The notes under the pieces: model-generated | Seen by the model: only the letters and a program-made list of their open reading frames with translations | What the model was told of the DNA's origin: nothing | Database searches by the model: none | NCBI RefSeq assembly: GCF_000488255.1 | Contig: NZ_KI530745.1 | Span: 558,001 to 622,000, forward strand | Reading direction: 5' to 3' | Length of the DNA stretch: 64,000 nt | DNA from: Acinetobacter indicus CIP 110367 | Lineage (GTDB): Bacteria; Pseudomonadota; Gammaproteobacteria; Pseudomonadales; Moraxellaceae | Position numbers and translations under genes: made by a program | In this document: piece after piece, positions 33,919-43,783 of the stretch | Layout: each line of letters opens with the position of its first letter | How positions within the stretch are numbered: the first letter of the stretch is position 1

Positions 33919-34887
33919 ATGACATTAGGAAAATTAAAGCTCAAAGTGACAGATATCCAATGTGAAGCCAAAGGTATCTTACTCCTAGAACTTAGAGATG
34001 AAAAGAAACAAGTACTTCCACCATTCACAGCAGGATCACATTTAGAGATTTATCTTGCGAATGGACTGACGAGACATTACTCATTGTTAAACTCACCTGC
34101 AGAGCGTGATCGTTATGTAGTTGCTGTGAGTTTGGATCTAAATAGTCAAGGTGGTTCGGCGTTTATTCATCAAAAAATAAAGCTTGGTGATGTGCTGAGC
34201 GTAGGCACACCACGTAATCATTTTGAGTTGGTTGATGCTGAACAATATTGTTTTATTGCAGGAGGGATTGGAATTACTCCAATTCTTTCAATGATTCATT
34301 GGTGTATTGCACATCAAAAAAAATGGACATTGTATTATTCTGTACGCAATCGACAACGTGCTGCATTTTATGAAAGTCTGCGTACGCTTAATCAGGCAGA
34401 AAATATTCATTTTCATTTTAATGATGAACAAGCAGATTTGTTGGACTTACAACAAATTGTACAAGATGTTGCTGAACATACCCATATCTATTGCTGTGGA
34501 CCAAATCCCCTGATGCTTGCCCTAAAAGAAGTCTCAGTGGCGATTGCAGAACGAGTACATTTTGAATGGTTTAATGCACCACAACCAATTAAATCTGAAA
34601 CCCAATCAGTAGAGGATATTTCTGAATTTACTGTGAAATTAGCAAAATCAGGTCATGAAATTATTGTTAAACCTGAGCAGTCCATCTTAGATGCCATTGA
34701 ATCCCTCGGTATAGAGGTACCATTTTCTTGTCGTGCGGGTATTTGTGGCGCATGTGAATGCACAGTACTTCGTGGTGAGCCTGAACACTTAGATATGGTT
34801 TTAAGTGACAGTGAAAAACAAGCCAATCAACGGATGGTGATTTGTGTTTCTAGATCACGTTCTCCGGTCTTGGAATTAGACCTTTAA
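33919..34887 (+). CDS. VanB-like oxygenase reductase (FMN/NAD and C-terminal [2Fe-2S])
   Basis: 322 residues from ATG 33919, nine bases after AAGGAAG; upstream GTG codons are too close to it. Order: flavin domain (RHYSLLNSP), NAD domain (IAGGIGITPILSM, YCCGPNPLM) and a C-terminal ferredoxin with CRAGICGACEC and a later Cys (MVICV). This is the class IA reductase layout that pairs with VanA-type oxygenases. It is the natural partner of the Rieske protein 73 bp upstream. Confidence 0.9.
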   Translation: MTLGKLKLKVTDIQCEAKGILLLELRDEKKQVLPPFTAGSHLEIYLANGLTRHYSLLNSPAERDRYVVAVSLDLNSQGGSAFIHQKIKLGDVLSVGTPRNHFELVDAEQYCFIAGGIGITPILSMIHWCIAHQKKWTLYYSVRNRQRAAFYESLRTLNQAENIHFHFNDEQADLLDLQQIVQDVAEHTHIYCCGPNPLMLALKEVSVAIAERVHFEWFNAPQPIKSETQSVEDISEFTVKLAKSGHEIIVKPEQSILDAIESLGIEVPFSCRAGICGACECTVLRGEPEHLDMVLSDSEKQANQRMVICVSRSRSPVLELDL

Positions 34888-34921
34888 AATAATTGACTTT
34901 ATACAGCACGATGTGCATTAA

Positions 34922-35122
34922 ATGAATAAGGATATTCATACACTAATGCGATTACACATAAAGCCATCAGTAGGCTATGGTCATCGTTTGCCGTTTGCTG
35001 ATCTAAATTTGGCATATGAATATGATTTATCCGCTTCAGAAAAAGGTACAGGACCCAGTGTTGGTACAAACTTGAAGAATGAAAATCATACGCTGGCTTT
35101 TGGATTAGCAAAGTCATTTTAA
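34922..35122 (+). pseudogene. C-terminal remnant of an outer-membrane barrel protein
   Basis: The 66 residues end in NENHTLAFGLAKSF, with terminal Phe and alternating polar/hydrophobic strands typical of porins (also LNLAYEYDLSASEK). No signal peptide is present and the N-terminal part is gone. It lies between the two reductase genes and may be the relic of an aromatic-acid porin. Confidence 0.5.
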
Positions 35123-35128
35123 TCTTTG

Positions 35129-35188
35129 ATGCAAGGTTTAAAGGGGAGAAGCAAGCCACAATGCTAATCATCACTTTAAACCTTGCAT
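35129..35188 (+). terminator. 15-bp perfect inverted repeat after the porin remnant
   Basis: ATGCAAGGTTTAAAG (35129-35143) and CTTTAAACCTTGCAT (35174-35188) are perfect inverted copies with a 30-base loop. It could end transcription of the first reductase unit or be a leftover of a mobile element. No T-run follows. Confidence 0.45.
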
Positions 35189-35205
35189 TGTATTAAAGTT
35201 ATAGG

Positions 35206-36177
35206 TTGAAATTGAATAACATCATTGATGTCCGTGTACAGCAAATGCGTTATGAATCTGAGAATATCCTCAGTATTCAACTTGCGCCTATTCATACCAA
35301 ATTATTACCACACTTTAATAGTGGTGCACACATAGACTTCCATTTTCCTCATGGCAAAGTACGTCAATATTCACTCATTAGTCCACTACAAGACCGTAGA
35401 TACTATGAAATAGGTGTATTAAAAGAGCCAAAATCATTAGGTGGATCTCGTTATATTCACGAGCAACTTAGAGTGGGCGACCTGATTCAAATCAGTCAAC
35501 CACGTAATTTATTTGAACTCGATGATACTGAACAAAAAGTTCTGTTGATTGCAGGTGGAATAGGCATTACACCTATTTTGAGTATGTGGTCGAGCCTTGC
35601 TATCGATCAACGTAAATGTGATTTACATTATTGTACCCGTCAAACTAATATCCCATTTATTGATCGAATTGATACGTTTCAAATTCTGAATCGAGATAGT
35701 CGTTATACAACTTATGTTGGCAATAAACAAACCAACAATTTTGATATTAAAAAAGTTTTGCAACAAGAAAAAGTTAATACCCACCTTTATGTATGTGGTT
35801 CTGCACATTTTATACAGTATGTCGAAGCGCAGGCATTAGCTATGCAATGGACAAAAGAATTTATTCATAAAGAATGTTTTAAAAATCCTATGAGTGAGTT
35901 GCTGTTAGCATCTCATCATGAACATAGCTTAGAAATTGCGTCTACAGGTCAAAAAATTCCAATATTACAAACAGATAATATTGCCGAGGTTTTAAATAAG
36001 GCAGGTTATGTAGTGCCAATGTCATGTGAACAGGGCATTTGTGGCACATGTACGCTGCGTTATACCGGAGGTGAGTTACATCATCAGGATATGATTTTAA
36101 ATGATACAGACCATTTGACTATGTTTACACCCTGCTGTTCAAAAATAAAATCACAGCACCTTATTATTGATCTTTAA
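35206..36177 (+). CDS. Second VanB-like reductase
   Basis: 323 residues with a TTG start at 35206; a weak ribosome site precedes it and no better start is available without losing the flavin strand. Order is again flavin (RQYSLISP), NAD (IAGGIGITPILSM, LYVCGSAHFI) and C-terminal [2Fe-2S] with CEQGICGTC. It is diverged from the first reductase, so it is not a recent duplicate. No second oxygenase gene lies beside it; either it serves the same Rieske enzyme or its partner was lost with the porin. Confidence 0.82.
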   Translation: MKLNNIIDVRVQQMRYESENILSIQLAPIHTKLLPHFNSGAHIDFHFPHGKVRQYSLISPLQDRRYYEIGVLKEPKSLGGSRYIHEQLRVGDLIQISQPRNLFELDDTEQKVLLIAGGIGITPILSMWSSLAIDQRKCDLHYCTRQTNIPFIDRIDTFQILNRDSRYTTYVGNKQTNNFDIKKVLQQEKVNTHLYVCGSAHFIQYVEAQALAMQWTKEFIHKECFKNPMSELLLASHHEHSLEIASTGQKIPILQTDNIAEVLNKAGYVVPMSCEQGICGTCTLRYTGGELHHQDMILNDTDHLTMFTPCCSKIKSQHLIIDL

Positions 36178-36194
36178 GAGGACAGCCACACAAT

Positions 36195-37103
36195 ATGGAT
36201 ATTCGCCAAATGAAATATTTCATTGCTGTAGCTGATGAGATGAGTTTCACAAAAGCGGCTGAAAAATTATTTATTGCTCAGCCACCATTAAGTCGTGCTA
36301 TACAAAATTTGGAAGAAGAGTTAGACGTGTCGTTATTGGTACGTAATACTCGATCCATAGAATTGACAGAAGCAGGTAAATACTTCTACGAAAATTCGAA
36401 AAAAATTGTGCAGAGTGAAATGCATCTTAAGAAGATGACACAGCAAATTGGCGGAGCCAATAATACACTGCGTATTGGATTTATTGGTTCTGCCATACAC
36501 AGCGAACTGGCAGAATGCATCAAATATTACCGATTAAAGTATCCTGATATTGCCATTCATGTCGAAGCCATGAATACTCTTCAACAGATTGAAAAATTAA
36601 AAAACGGCAAGATTGACATAGGAATTGGTAGACTTAAAAGTATAGATCACGAGATTGAGCGTATTATTCTGAAAGAAGAAAAGCTTTATGTTGCTTTATA
36701 TAAAGAGCATCCACTGTTACAGCTAAAAGTTAATCAGTCTCTTTCTTTAGAAGATATCGTTGATGAACCAATAATTTTATTTCCTGATACTCCACAACCA
36801 AATTTCCTTTCAAATATTCTTGAAATTTTTGAAGTCAAAATGATATCGCCCTCAAATCTATTTGAGCCTGTACGTGATATTCACTCTGCTTTGGGATTAG
36901 TGTTGGCTGGATTTGGAATCACAATAGTGAATGAGGGGGTGGTTAATCTTTATAGTAAAGATCTTGTATTTATTCCTCTGAGTGAAGCATTTGCTTTTAG
37001 CCCAATTATTCTCAGATACCGAAAAAAAGAAAATTATACCCCGGTTGAAAATTTTATTAATTTATCAAAAAAAATATTTGGCTATGAATTAAAGGCTACT
37101 TAA
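36195..37103 (+). CDS. LysR-family regulator, CatM/BenM-like
   Basis: 302 residues. N-terminal helix-turn-helix [40 protein letters not shown], then an effector domain with LRIGFIGSAIHSELAECIKYYR, as in the CatM/BenM/CbnR branch that binds muconate-type inducers. It follows the second reductase by 17 bp in the same direction, so it may be co-transcribed. Its probable targets are the Rieske operon or the FAD monooxygenase unit. Confidence 0.85.
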   Translation: MDIRQMKYFIAVADEMSFTKAAEKLFIAQPPLSRAIQNLEEELDVSLLVRNTRSIELTEAGKYFYENSKKIVQSEMHLKKMTQQIGGANNTLRIGFIGSAIHSELAECIKYYRLKYPDIAIHVEAMNTLQQIEKLKNGKIDIGIGRLKSIDHEIERIILKEEKLYVALYKEHPLLQLKVNQSLSLEDIVDEPIILFPDTPQPNFLSNILEIFEVKMISPSNLFEPVRDIHSALGLVLAGFGITIVNEGVVNLYSKDLVFIPLSEAFAFSPIILRYRKKENYTPVENFINLSKKIFGYELKAT

Positions 37104-37168
37104 TTGTATAGACTTATTAATGAAAAGGATATATTAGGACTTACGCACTATCATTTATAGATTCTCTG

Positions 37169-37471
37169 GGCTTTGTTGCACAAAGATTTGAAAGGAAAAG
37201 CACCCCTAATTGAGCCAAATTTCCTGATCCACCTCTCTTTTAGAAAAACGTATCTGCCGATACATTAAACCGCTCAGACAATGCCTTAATATGACGAATA
37301 TTCAGTTGGCGTTTACCTATTTGTAGTCATAAATTTAGTCCCCACTTGTTTTTAAGTGGGGACTAAATTAAGGCTTATAGGCTGAATTCATAAGGTGTGT
37401 TCAGTGGACGCTTAAATTTGAGCATTAGACTGCTGAATAAGCCGTCATGAATAGATTTGTGCAACGAAGCC
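37169..37471. mobile_element. Mosaic of IS17-like and other IS5-family end fragments
   Basis: A right-end piece of the IS17-like element (GGCTTTGTTGCACAAAGATT, 37169 on) joins a different IS-like segment that contains the perfect hairpin AGTCCCCACTT / AAGTGGGGACT and ends with an inverted GGCTTCGTTGCACAAAT tip at 37471. No open frame survives. It marks the right border of the accessory genes before cat. Confidence 0.6.
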
Positions 37472-37483
37472 GAGATAGTAATA

Positions 37484-37510
37484 AAAAATGGCCATGCACT
37501 GACCATTTTT
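37484..37510 (-). terminator. Terminator of the cat operon
   Basis: AAAAATGG / CCATTTTT stem with T-run on the minus strand, 31 bp beyond the catD stop. Confidence 0.65.
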
Positions 37511-37540
37511 ATAAAAATTTTGTAGATTACTACAATAGAA

Positions 37541-38320
37541 TTATGCGTTTAAAAACTGATGTAGAATGTAATTAAAAACTCTCGGCTGTTCTATATTGGA
37601 TATATGAGATGCATCAATTTTAAATAACTGACTATTTGGAATATGCTCCACCATATATTCTCCATCAGCAATGGTCGTTACAGGGTCCTGTAAACCAGCC
37701 ACGACAAGCGTTGGAACAGTAATATTTTTAAGTTGTTCACGAAGATCCGCTTTAGCCAAAGCTTCACAGCAGCTTGCATAACCTTCTGGGCTGCCAGCAC
37801 CAAGGTCGTTACTTAAAGATTCTACAATTGCTGTGTTACTTTGGATAAAGGGCTCGGTAAACCAACGTGATGCAGCTGTGTCAGCAATCGGTTTCAAACC
37901 TTGTTCACGGACCAATGCTGCACGCGTATCCCAAGCGAGTTCTTGACCGATTTTTGCTGCTGTATTAGATACCACGACATGGTTAAAACGTTCTGGGTGG
38001 TGAATGGCCAACCATTGACCTGTTAAACCACCCATTGAAATGCCACAAAAACTGGCTTTGCTAATATTTAAATGATCTAATATATGGATAACATCTAGAC
38101 CAAGTTGATCAATCGTAAATGGGCCTTTTGGGGCAGAAGATGCACCGTGACCTCGGGTATCGTAGCAAATCACAAAAAAATCATTCTGTAGCGCATCAAT
38201 TTGCGGCTGCCACATCGAATATTTTGTGCCCAGTGAGTTTGAGAATATGATTGCTGGGTTATTTGTATCGCCGAAGGTTTGGTAGTTAATTTCGGCATCA
38301 TTCGATATAAATTTTGGCAT
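37541..38320 (-). CDS. catD: 3-oxoadipate enol-lactonase
   Basis: 259 residues of the alpha/beta-hydrolase fold. Nucleophile elbow CGISMGG, an acid in VAGLQDPVT and His in DASHISNIEQP complete the triad. Hydrolyses 3-oxoadipate enol-lactone to 3-oxoadipate. Last gene of catBCIJFD on the minus strand, the ADP1 order. Confidence 0.93.
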   Translation of the reverse strand: MPKFISNDAEINYQTFGDTNNPAIIFSNSLGTKYSMWQPQIDALQNDFFVICYDTRGHGASSAPKGPFTIDQLGLDVIHILDHLNISKASFCGISMGGLTGQWLAIHHPERFNHVVVSNTAAKIGQELAWDTRAALVREQGLKPIADTAASRWFTEPFIQSNTAIVESLSNDLGAGSPEGYASCCEALAKADLREQLKNITVPTLVVAGLQDPVTTIADGEYMVEHIPNSQLFKIDASHISNIEQPRVFNYILHQFLNA

Positions 38321-38412
38321 TTTACAATCCTTGATCTTATCTTTTAACTTGATCCAGCATTTTCAGCCTAATCCTCAGGGATAAAGCAGATTGCTCTGCA
38401 AAGAGAGCTTAT

Positions 38413-39618
38413 TTAGACTCTTTCAATAATCAAAGCAATGCCTTGACCCACACCGATACACATCGAGCATAAGGCGTATTTGCCATTGGTTGCTTCAAGT
38501 TGACTTAATGCTGTGGTCACTAGGCGTGCACCAGATGCACCGAGTGGATGTCCAAGCGCAATCGCACCACCATTTGGATTAACTTTCGCTTCGTCATCCG
38601 CCAAGCCCAAATCGCGGGTTACCGCTAAAGCTTGCGCTGCAAACGCTTCATTCAGCTCAATCACGTCCATTTGTTCAAGTGTTAACCCTGTTTGTGCCAG
38701 CAATTTTTTCATGGCAGGCGCTGGACCAAAGCCCATGATGCGTGGCTCAACACCAACCGTTGTTGCACCAATAATTTTGGCACGTGCTTTGAGTCCATAT
38801 TTTTCAACTGCATCATCAGAGGCAATGAGCAGGGCAGCAGCACCGTCATTAATCCCTGAAGCATTACCTGCAGTAACCGTGCCCTCTGCTTTCACAACCG
38901 GTTTGAGTTTGTTTAATGCTTCCAGTGTGGTTGACGCGCGCGGGTGTTCATCTGTATCAACAATTACAGCATCGCCTTTACGTTGAGGGATGCTGACAGC
39001 AATAATTTCGCTTTTAAAAAAACCTTTGGCTTGGGCTGCTGCGGTGCGCTGTTGGCTGTTATATGCAAAGATGTCTTGATCCGTGCGGTTGATATTGAAT
39101 TGTTCTGCAACGTTTTCCGCTGTCTGCGGCATAGTTTCTACACCGTACATTTCTTTCAACTTAGGATTGATAAAGCGCCAGCCCATGGTAGTGTCTTCAA
39201 ATTTCTGGCTGCGCCCATAAGCAGATTCGGATTTACCCATTACAAAAGGCGCACGGCTCATGCTTTCTACACCACCCGCGATAATTAAATCAGCTTCATT
39301 GGCTTTGATTGCACGTGCGGCCATTGCAATAGCATCTAAAGATGAGCCACATAAACGGTTTACCGTAGTTGCAGGCACTTGATAAGGCATACCAGCCAAA
39401 AGGGCAGACATACGTCCGACATTACGATTATCTTCACCGGCCTGGTTGGCACAACCGTAAATGACATCATCGACGTTTTCCCAATTGATCGATGGATTTC
39501 GTTCCATCAAAGCTTTGATGGGTAATGCACCCAAATCATCTGCACGAATTGGCGCTAGACCACCTGCATAGCGACCGAATGGTGTACGAATAGCGTCAAT
39601 GATGTATGCGTTTATCAT
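38413..39618 (-). CDS. catF: 3-oxoadipyl-CoA thiolase
   Basis: 401 residues from ATG 39618 (AAGGATTT ahead of it); the longer frame to 39759 runs through a palindromic intergenic repeat and is rejected. The acyl-accepting Cys is in NRLCGSSLDAI, the His in GHPLGASGAR and the second Cys in CSMCIGVGQG. Splits 3-oxoadipyl-CoA to acetyl-CoA and succinyl-CoA, the last step of the pathway. Confidence 0.95.
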   Translation of the reverse strand: MINAYIIDAIRTPFGRYAGGLAPIRADDLGALPIKALMERNPSINWENVDDVIYGCANQAGEDNRNVGRMSALLAGMPYQVPATTVNRLCGSSLDAIAMAARAIKANEADLIIAGGVESMSRAPFVMGKSESAYGRSQKFEDTTMGWRFINPKLKEMYGVETMPQTAENVAEQFNINRTDQDIFAYNSQQRTAAAQAKGFFKSEIIAVSIPQRKGDAVIVDTDEHPRASTTLEALNKLKPVVKAEGTVTAGNASGINDGAAALLIASDDAVEKYGLKARAKIIGATTVGVEPRIMGFGPAPAMKKLLAQTGLTLEQMDVIELNEAFAAQALAVTRDLGLADDEAKVNPNGGAIALGHPLGASGARLVTTALSQLEATNGKYALCSMCIGVGQGIALIIERV

Positions 39619-39641
39619 TTTTAAATCCTTAACTGAAAGCT

Positions 39642-39717
39642 CCTCCTTTTTTAAAGGGAGGTTGAGAGCGATTTTAAAAAGTTGATTTATTCGAAAAATC
39701 CCCCTTTGTAAAAGGGG
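39642..39717. repeat. Intergenic palindromic repeats between catF and catJ
   Basis: Two G/C-capped hairpins lie in the 109-bp gap: CCTCCTTT-x-AAAGGGAGG (39642-39661) and CCCCTTT-GTA-AAAGGGG (39701-39717). Sequences of the second kind recur widely in Acinetobacter genomes as I recall; that was not checked here. Confidence 0.55.
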
Positions 39718-39727
39718 ACTCCCTTTT

Positions 39728-40381
39728 TTATTTAGATGTCCCATCCACCAACTTTGCACCAGTCATTGCCTGCAACTCTTCAAAGCTCAGACCGTCTACT
39801 TTTTCAATCACGGTCATGCCTGTAGGCGTCACATCAATCACGCAAAGGTCGGTATAAATGCGGTCTACGCATTTCAAGCCAGTGGCAGGGTAACTTAATT
39901 CAGCGACAATTTTAGGCTCGCCTTTTTTAGTTACATGATCTGTGGTGATAAATACTTTCTTTGCACCCACAGCCAAGTCCATTGCACCACCCACTGCAGG
40001 GATTGCATCGGGAGCGCCTGTATGCCAGTTGGCTAAGTCGCCATTTTCAGCCACTTGGAATGCACCGAGTACAGCAATATCTAAGTGACCGCCCCGCATC
40101 ATGGCAAATGAGTCACCATGATGGAAAAATGCACCGCCAGTCAACATGGTGACAAATTCTTTACCCGCATTAATCAGCTCAGGGTCTTCATGACCTGTTT
40201 CTGGAGGTGGGCCAAAAGCCAATAGACCATTTTCAGAGTGTAGAAATATGTCTTTATCTGAAGGTAGGTAATTCGAAATTTTAGTCGGTAAACCAATGCC
40301 TAAATTCACATAAGCACCATCTGGAATATCTTGGGCCACACGTTCAGCAATTTGATCACGGCTTAATTTGGTATAACTCAT
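39728..40381 (-). CDS. catJ: 3-oxoadipate CoA-transferase subunit B
   Basis: 217 residues with the catalytic Glu in LHSENGLLAFGP, the class I CoA-transferase motif, and GIGLPTKISNYLP near the start. With CatI it moves CoA from succinyl-CoA to 3-oxoadipate. Two bp separate it from catI. Confidence 0.93.
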   Translation of the reverse strand: MSYTKLSRDQIAERVAQDIPDGAYVNLGIGLPTKISNYLPSDKDIFLHSENGLLAFGPPPETGHEDPELINAGKEFVTMLTGGAFFHHGDSFAMMRGGHLDIAVLGAFQVAENGDLANWHTGAPDAIPAVGGAMDLAVGAKKVFITTDHVTKKGEPKIVAELSYPATGLKCVDRIYTDLCVIDVTPTGMTVIEKVDGLSFEELQAMTGAKLVDGTSK

Positions 40382-40383
40382 TT

Positions 40384-41073
40384 TTAAATCTCCGTATCCA
40401 ACAATTGAGCAGGTGTAACGTGAACAACGTGTTGAACAAATATCCCTGGGGTGATGATATGTTCTGGATCTAAGCCACCGAGTTCAACTACTTCAGATAC
40501 TTGCGCAATGGTCACATCGGCAGCCATAGCCATAATTGGGCCAAAGTTACGTGCAGATTTGTTATAAACCAAGTTGCCCCAACGGTCGCCTTGATGCGCT
40601 TTGATGAGTGCAAAATCTGCTTTGATTGGATTTTCTAAAACAAAGTCTTTACCTTCGTAATTGAGTGTCGTTTTACCTTCAGCTAAAAGCGTACCGAAAC
40701 CTGTAGGCGTATAGATTGGACCTAATCCCATCCCCGCCGCTTGAATACGACATGCTAAATTGCCTTGTGGTACAAGTTCTAATTCAATTTTTCCAGCACG
40801 GTAAAGTTCATCAAAAACCCAAGAGTCAGACTGGCGTGGGAAAGAACAAATGATTTTACGGACAGAGCCTGCTTTAAGCAGTTTCGCAAGGCCATAATCG
40901 CCATTACCTGCATTGTTATTCACAATCACGAGGTCTTTGATGCCAAGCTTAATCAGTCCGTCAATCAGTTCAGCAGGCTGACCCGCTGTGCCAAAGCCGC
41001 CGATCATGACAGTTGAACCATTTTTAATTTGGGACAGTGCATCCATTAAGGATGTTGAGCTTTTATCAATCAT
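40384..41073 (-). CDS. catI: 3-oxoadipate CoA-transferase subunit A
   Basis: 229 residues, with the class I alpha-subunit oxyanion loop VMIGGFGTAGQP near residue 22 and NNNAGNGDYGL. Partner of CatJ. The 218-bp gap to catC upstream holds no gene. Confidence 0.92.
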   Translation of the reverse strand: MIDKSSTSLMDALSQIKNGSTVMIGGFGTAGQPAELIDGLIKLGIKDLVIVNNNAGNGDYGLAKLLKAGSVRKIICSFPRQSDSWVFDELYRAGKIELELVPQGNLACRIQAAGMGLGPIYTPTGFGTLLAEGKTTLNYEGKDFVLENPIKADFALIKAHQGDRWGNLVYNKSARNFGPIMAMAADVTIAQVSEVVELGGLDPEHIITPGIFVQHVVHVTPAQLLDTEI

Positions 41074-41291
41074 ATGACTACTCTTATTTGTATATGCTTA
41101 AATTGCTATGCGTAAATATCATTTCTAAAATACCTATGCATAAAAATTATTGGGTTGTTATCACTGTACAATTAGGCCCTATTTCAAGCTGCGCCTTTAA
41201 AACTCCTGTAATACATCTCAGTATATAAATGAGAGATAAACCACCCCAAAAAATTAGAGTTCTAACAAGTTAGAGTGGTTTGATTTTCTGA
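41074..41291. other. Gap between catC and catI, no gene seen
   Basis: Contains AAACCAC / GTGGTTT inverted arms (around 41236-41280) that could form a loose hairpin after catC. No clear promoter or open frame. Its length suggests transcript processing between catBC and catIJFD. Confidence 0.35.
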
Positions 41292-41582
41292 TCAGCTATC
41301 ATCTTCACGAACTGAAGAGGGATGGCGGTTCAACGCTGTTACATGAATATCCATATACGGGTAGAGTGGTAAACCTTGCAAAATGTTGTGCAACTCTTCA
41401 TTGCTTTCAACATCAAAAATACTGATATTTGAATATTGACCCGTAATACGCCAAATATGGCGCCATTTACCTTGGCGCTGTAAATCTTGTGAATAAGCTT
41501 TTTCAACAGCTTTAATTTCATTGGCTTTATCGCTTGGCATATCTAAAGGGATATGTACGTCCATTTTGACTTGGAAAAGCAT
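41292..41582 (-). CDS. catC: Muconolactone delta-isomerase
   Basis: 96 residues, the usual size. Starts MLFQVKMDVHIPLDM and contains GKWRHIWRITGQYSNISIFDVES, typical of the small CatC ferredoxin-like fold. Moves the double bond of muconolactone to give the enol-lactone. Lies 14 bp after catB. Confidence 0.92.
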   Translation of the reverse strand: MLFQVKMDVHIPLDMPSDKANEIKAVEKAYSQDLQRQGKWRHIWRITGQYSNISIFDVESNEELHNILQGLPLYPYMDIHVTALNRHPSSVREDDS

Positions 41583-41596
41583 GATGTCTCCTTAAA

Positions 41597-42706
41597 TTAT
41601 TGACGACGTAGGTTGTCGATTTTATTTTCGTCCAACTCAATACCTAAGCCTAAACCTGTAGGGATTTGTAGCTCAAAATTTTCATATTTGAGTGGTGTTT
41701 TTAAAATTTCTTCAGTCAGCAATAGTGGACCAAATAACTCAGTGCCATATGCTAAATTGCTGAAGGTTGAAAATACGTGGGCTGAAGCAATTGTGCCTAC
41801 AGAACCTTCTAGCATGGTGCCACCGTATAAATCTATACCGGCAAGATTGGCGATCTTTCCAACTTCGCAGCCCTCAAGTAAGCCGCCCGATTGCGCAATT
41901 TTTACTGCAAATACAGAGGCAGCGCTTCGTTTTGCCAGTTCATAAGCACTTTGTGGACCCATGAGTGATTCATCTGCCATGATCGCAATATCAAATTTAC
42001 GTGTTAAGCGTTCCATAGCATCAATATTATGGATCGCGCATGGCTGTTCAATCAGGTCAATGCCACCATCTTGCAGCATTTGAATACCTTTAATCGCAGT
42101 TAATTCTGACCATGCACGATTGACATCGACACGAATTGAAATGTCATCACCTAAGGCTTTTTTGATTGCCAATACATGTTCAACATCTTGTTCAACAGGG
42201 CGTGAACCGATTTTGAGTTTGAAAATATTATGACGCTTGCTAGCAATCATTTTTTGCGCTTCAAGAATGTCTTTTTCAGTATTGCCAGAAGCTAATACCC
42301 ATAACACTGGAATACTGTCTCTTAGGCGACCACCTAAAACCTCACTAAGAGGCAAACCCAGACGCTGTGCTTGGATATCGAGTAATGCAGTTTGAATGGC
42401 GCATTTTGCAAAACGGTTACCATTAATATTGCGATTAATGACCTGCATAATTTGCGCGACATTCACATCTTTCAATGTTTTGAGTAGAGGTGCAAAATAG
42501 GTTTCAATATTGGTTTTGACGCTCTCAGGGCTTTCTTCGCCATATCCTAAGCCACCAATTGTGGTGGCTTCGCCCCAGCCGATAAAACCGTCTTCTGTGC
42601 TGATTTTAACCAGTACGAGTGTCTGAGTTTGCATTGTTGCAACAGCCATCTTATGTGGACGGATCGTTGGAATCTCAACAAGCAATGTTTCTATAGTTTT
42701 ATACAT
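41597..42706 (-). CDS. catB: Muconate cycloisomerase
   Basis: 369 residues of the enolase superfamily. The Lys base pair is in IFKLKIG, metal ligands in RVDVNRAW, IEQPC and ADESLMG. Converts cis,cis-muconate to muconolactone. First gene of the minus-strand operon, divergent from catM, with the CatM operator between. Confidence 0.95.
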   Translation of the reverse strand: MYKTIETLLVEIPTIRPHKMAVATMQTQTLVLVKISTEDGFIGWGEATTIGGLGYGEESPESVKTNIETYFAPLLKTLKDVNVAQIMQVINRNINGNRFAKCAIQTALLDIQAQRLGLPLSEVLGGRLRDSIPVLWVLASGNTEKDILEAQKMIASKRHNIFKLKIGSRPVEQDVEHVLAIKKALGDDISIRVDVNRAWSELTAIKGIQMLQDGGIDLIEQPCAIHNIDAMERLTRKFDIAIMADESLMGPQSAYELAKRSAASVFAVKIAQSGGLLEGCEVGKIANLAGIDLYGGTMLEGSVGTIASAHVFSTFSNLAYGTELFGPLLLTEEILKTPLKYENFELQIPTGLGLGIELDENKIDNLRRQ

Positions 42707-42789
42707 TGCAAAAAATCTTCTGTGTTTAGCTATTTGTATACCCTAAGTTAATGTAATATCTTAAACTAGAGACAAATTGGTATTTTTGA

Positions 42790-42804
42790 ATACTTAAAAG
42801 GTAT
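42790..42804. promoter_or_regulatory. CatM/BenM operator (ATAC-N7-GTAT) between catB and catM
   Basis: ATACTTAAAAGGTAT matches the ATAC-N7-GTAT dyad bound by CatM and BenM. An upstream GTAT (42779-ish) and a GTATAC (42737 region) could be further half-sites. The same 15 bp, in a longer shared block, recurs at 47843. Confidence 0.85.
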
Positions 42805-42808
42805 ATAA

Positions 42809-43726
<918 letters not shown>

Positions 43727-43783
43727 TACAAGGGTTGGTAAGCTGCACTGAAGTTTTTCCTAATGTGCCTATTTAGGATCTAA

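Noticed and set aside
37313..37380. Terminator from the AGTCCCCACTT hairpin
   Set aside because: It lies within IS fragments with no gene directly upstream, so it is treated as part of a mobile-element remnant.
39619..39759. Extended N-terminus of CatF
   Set aside because: It runs through palindromic intergenic repeats and lacks family similarity; ATG 39618 has a good ribosome site.
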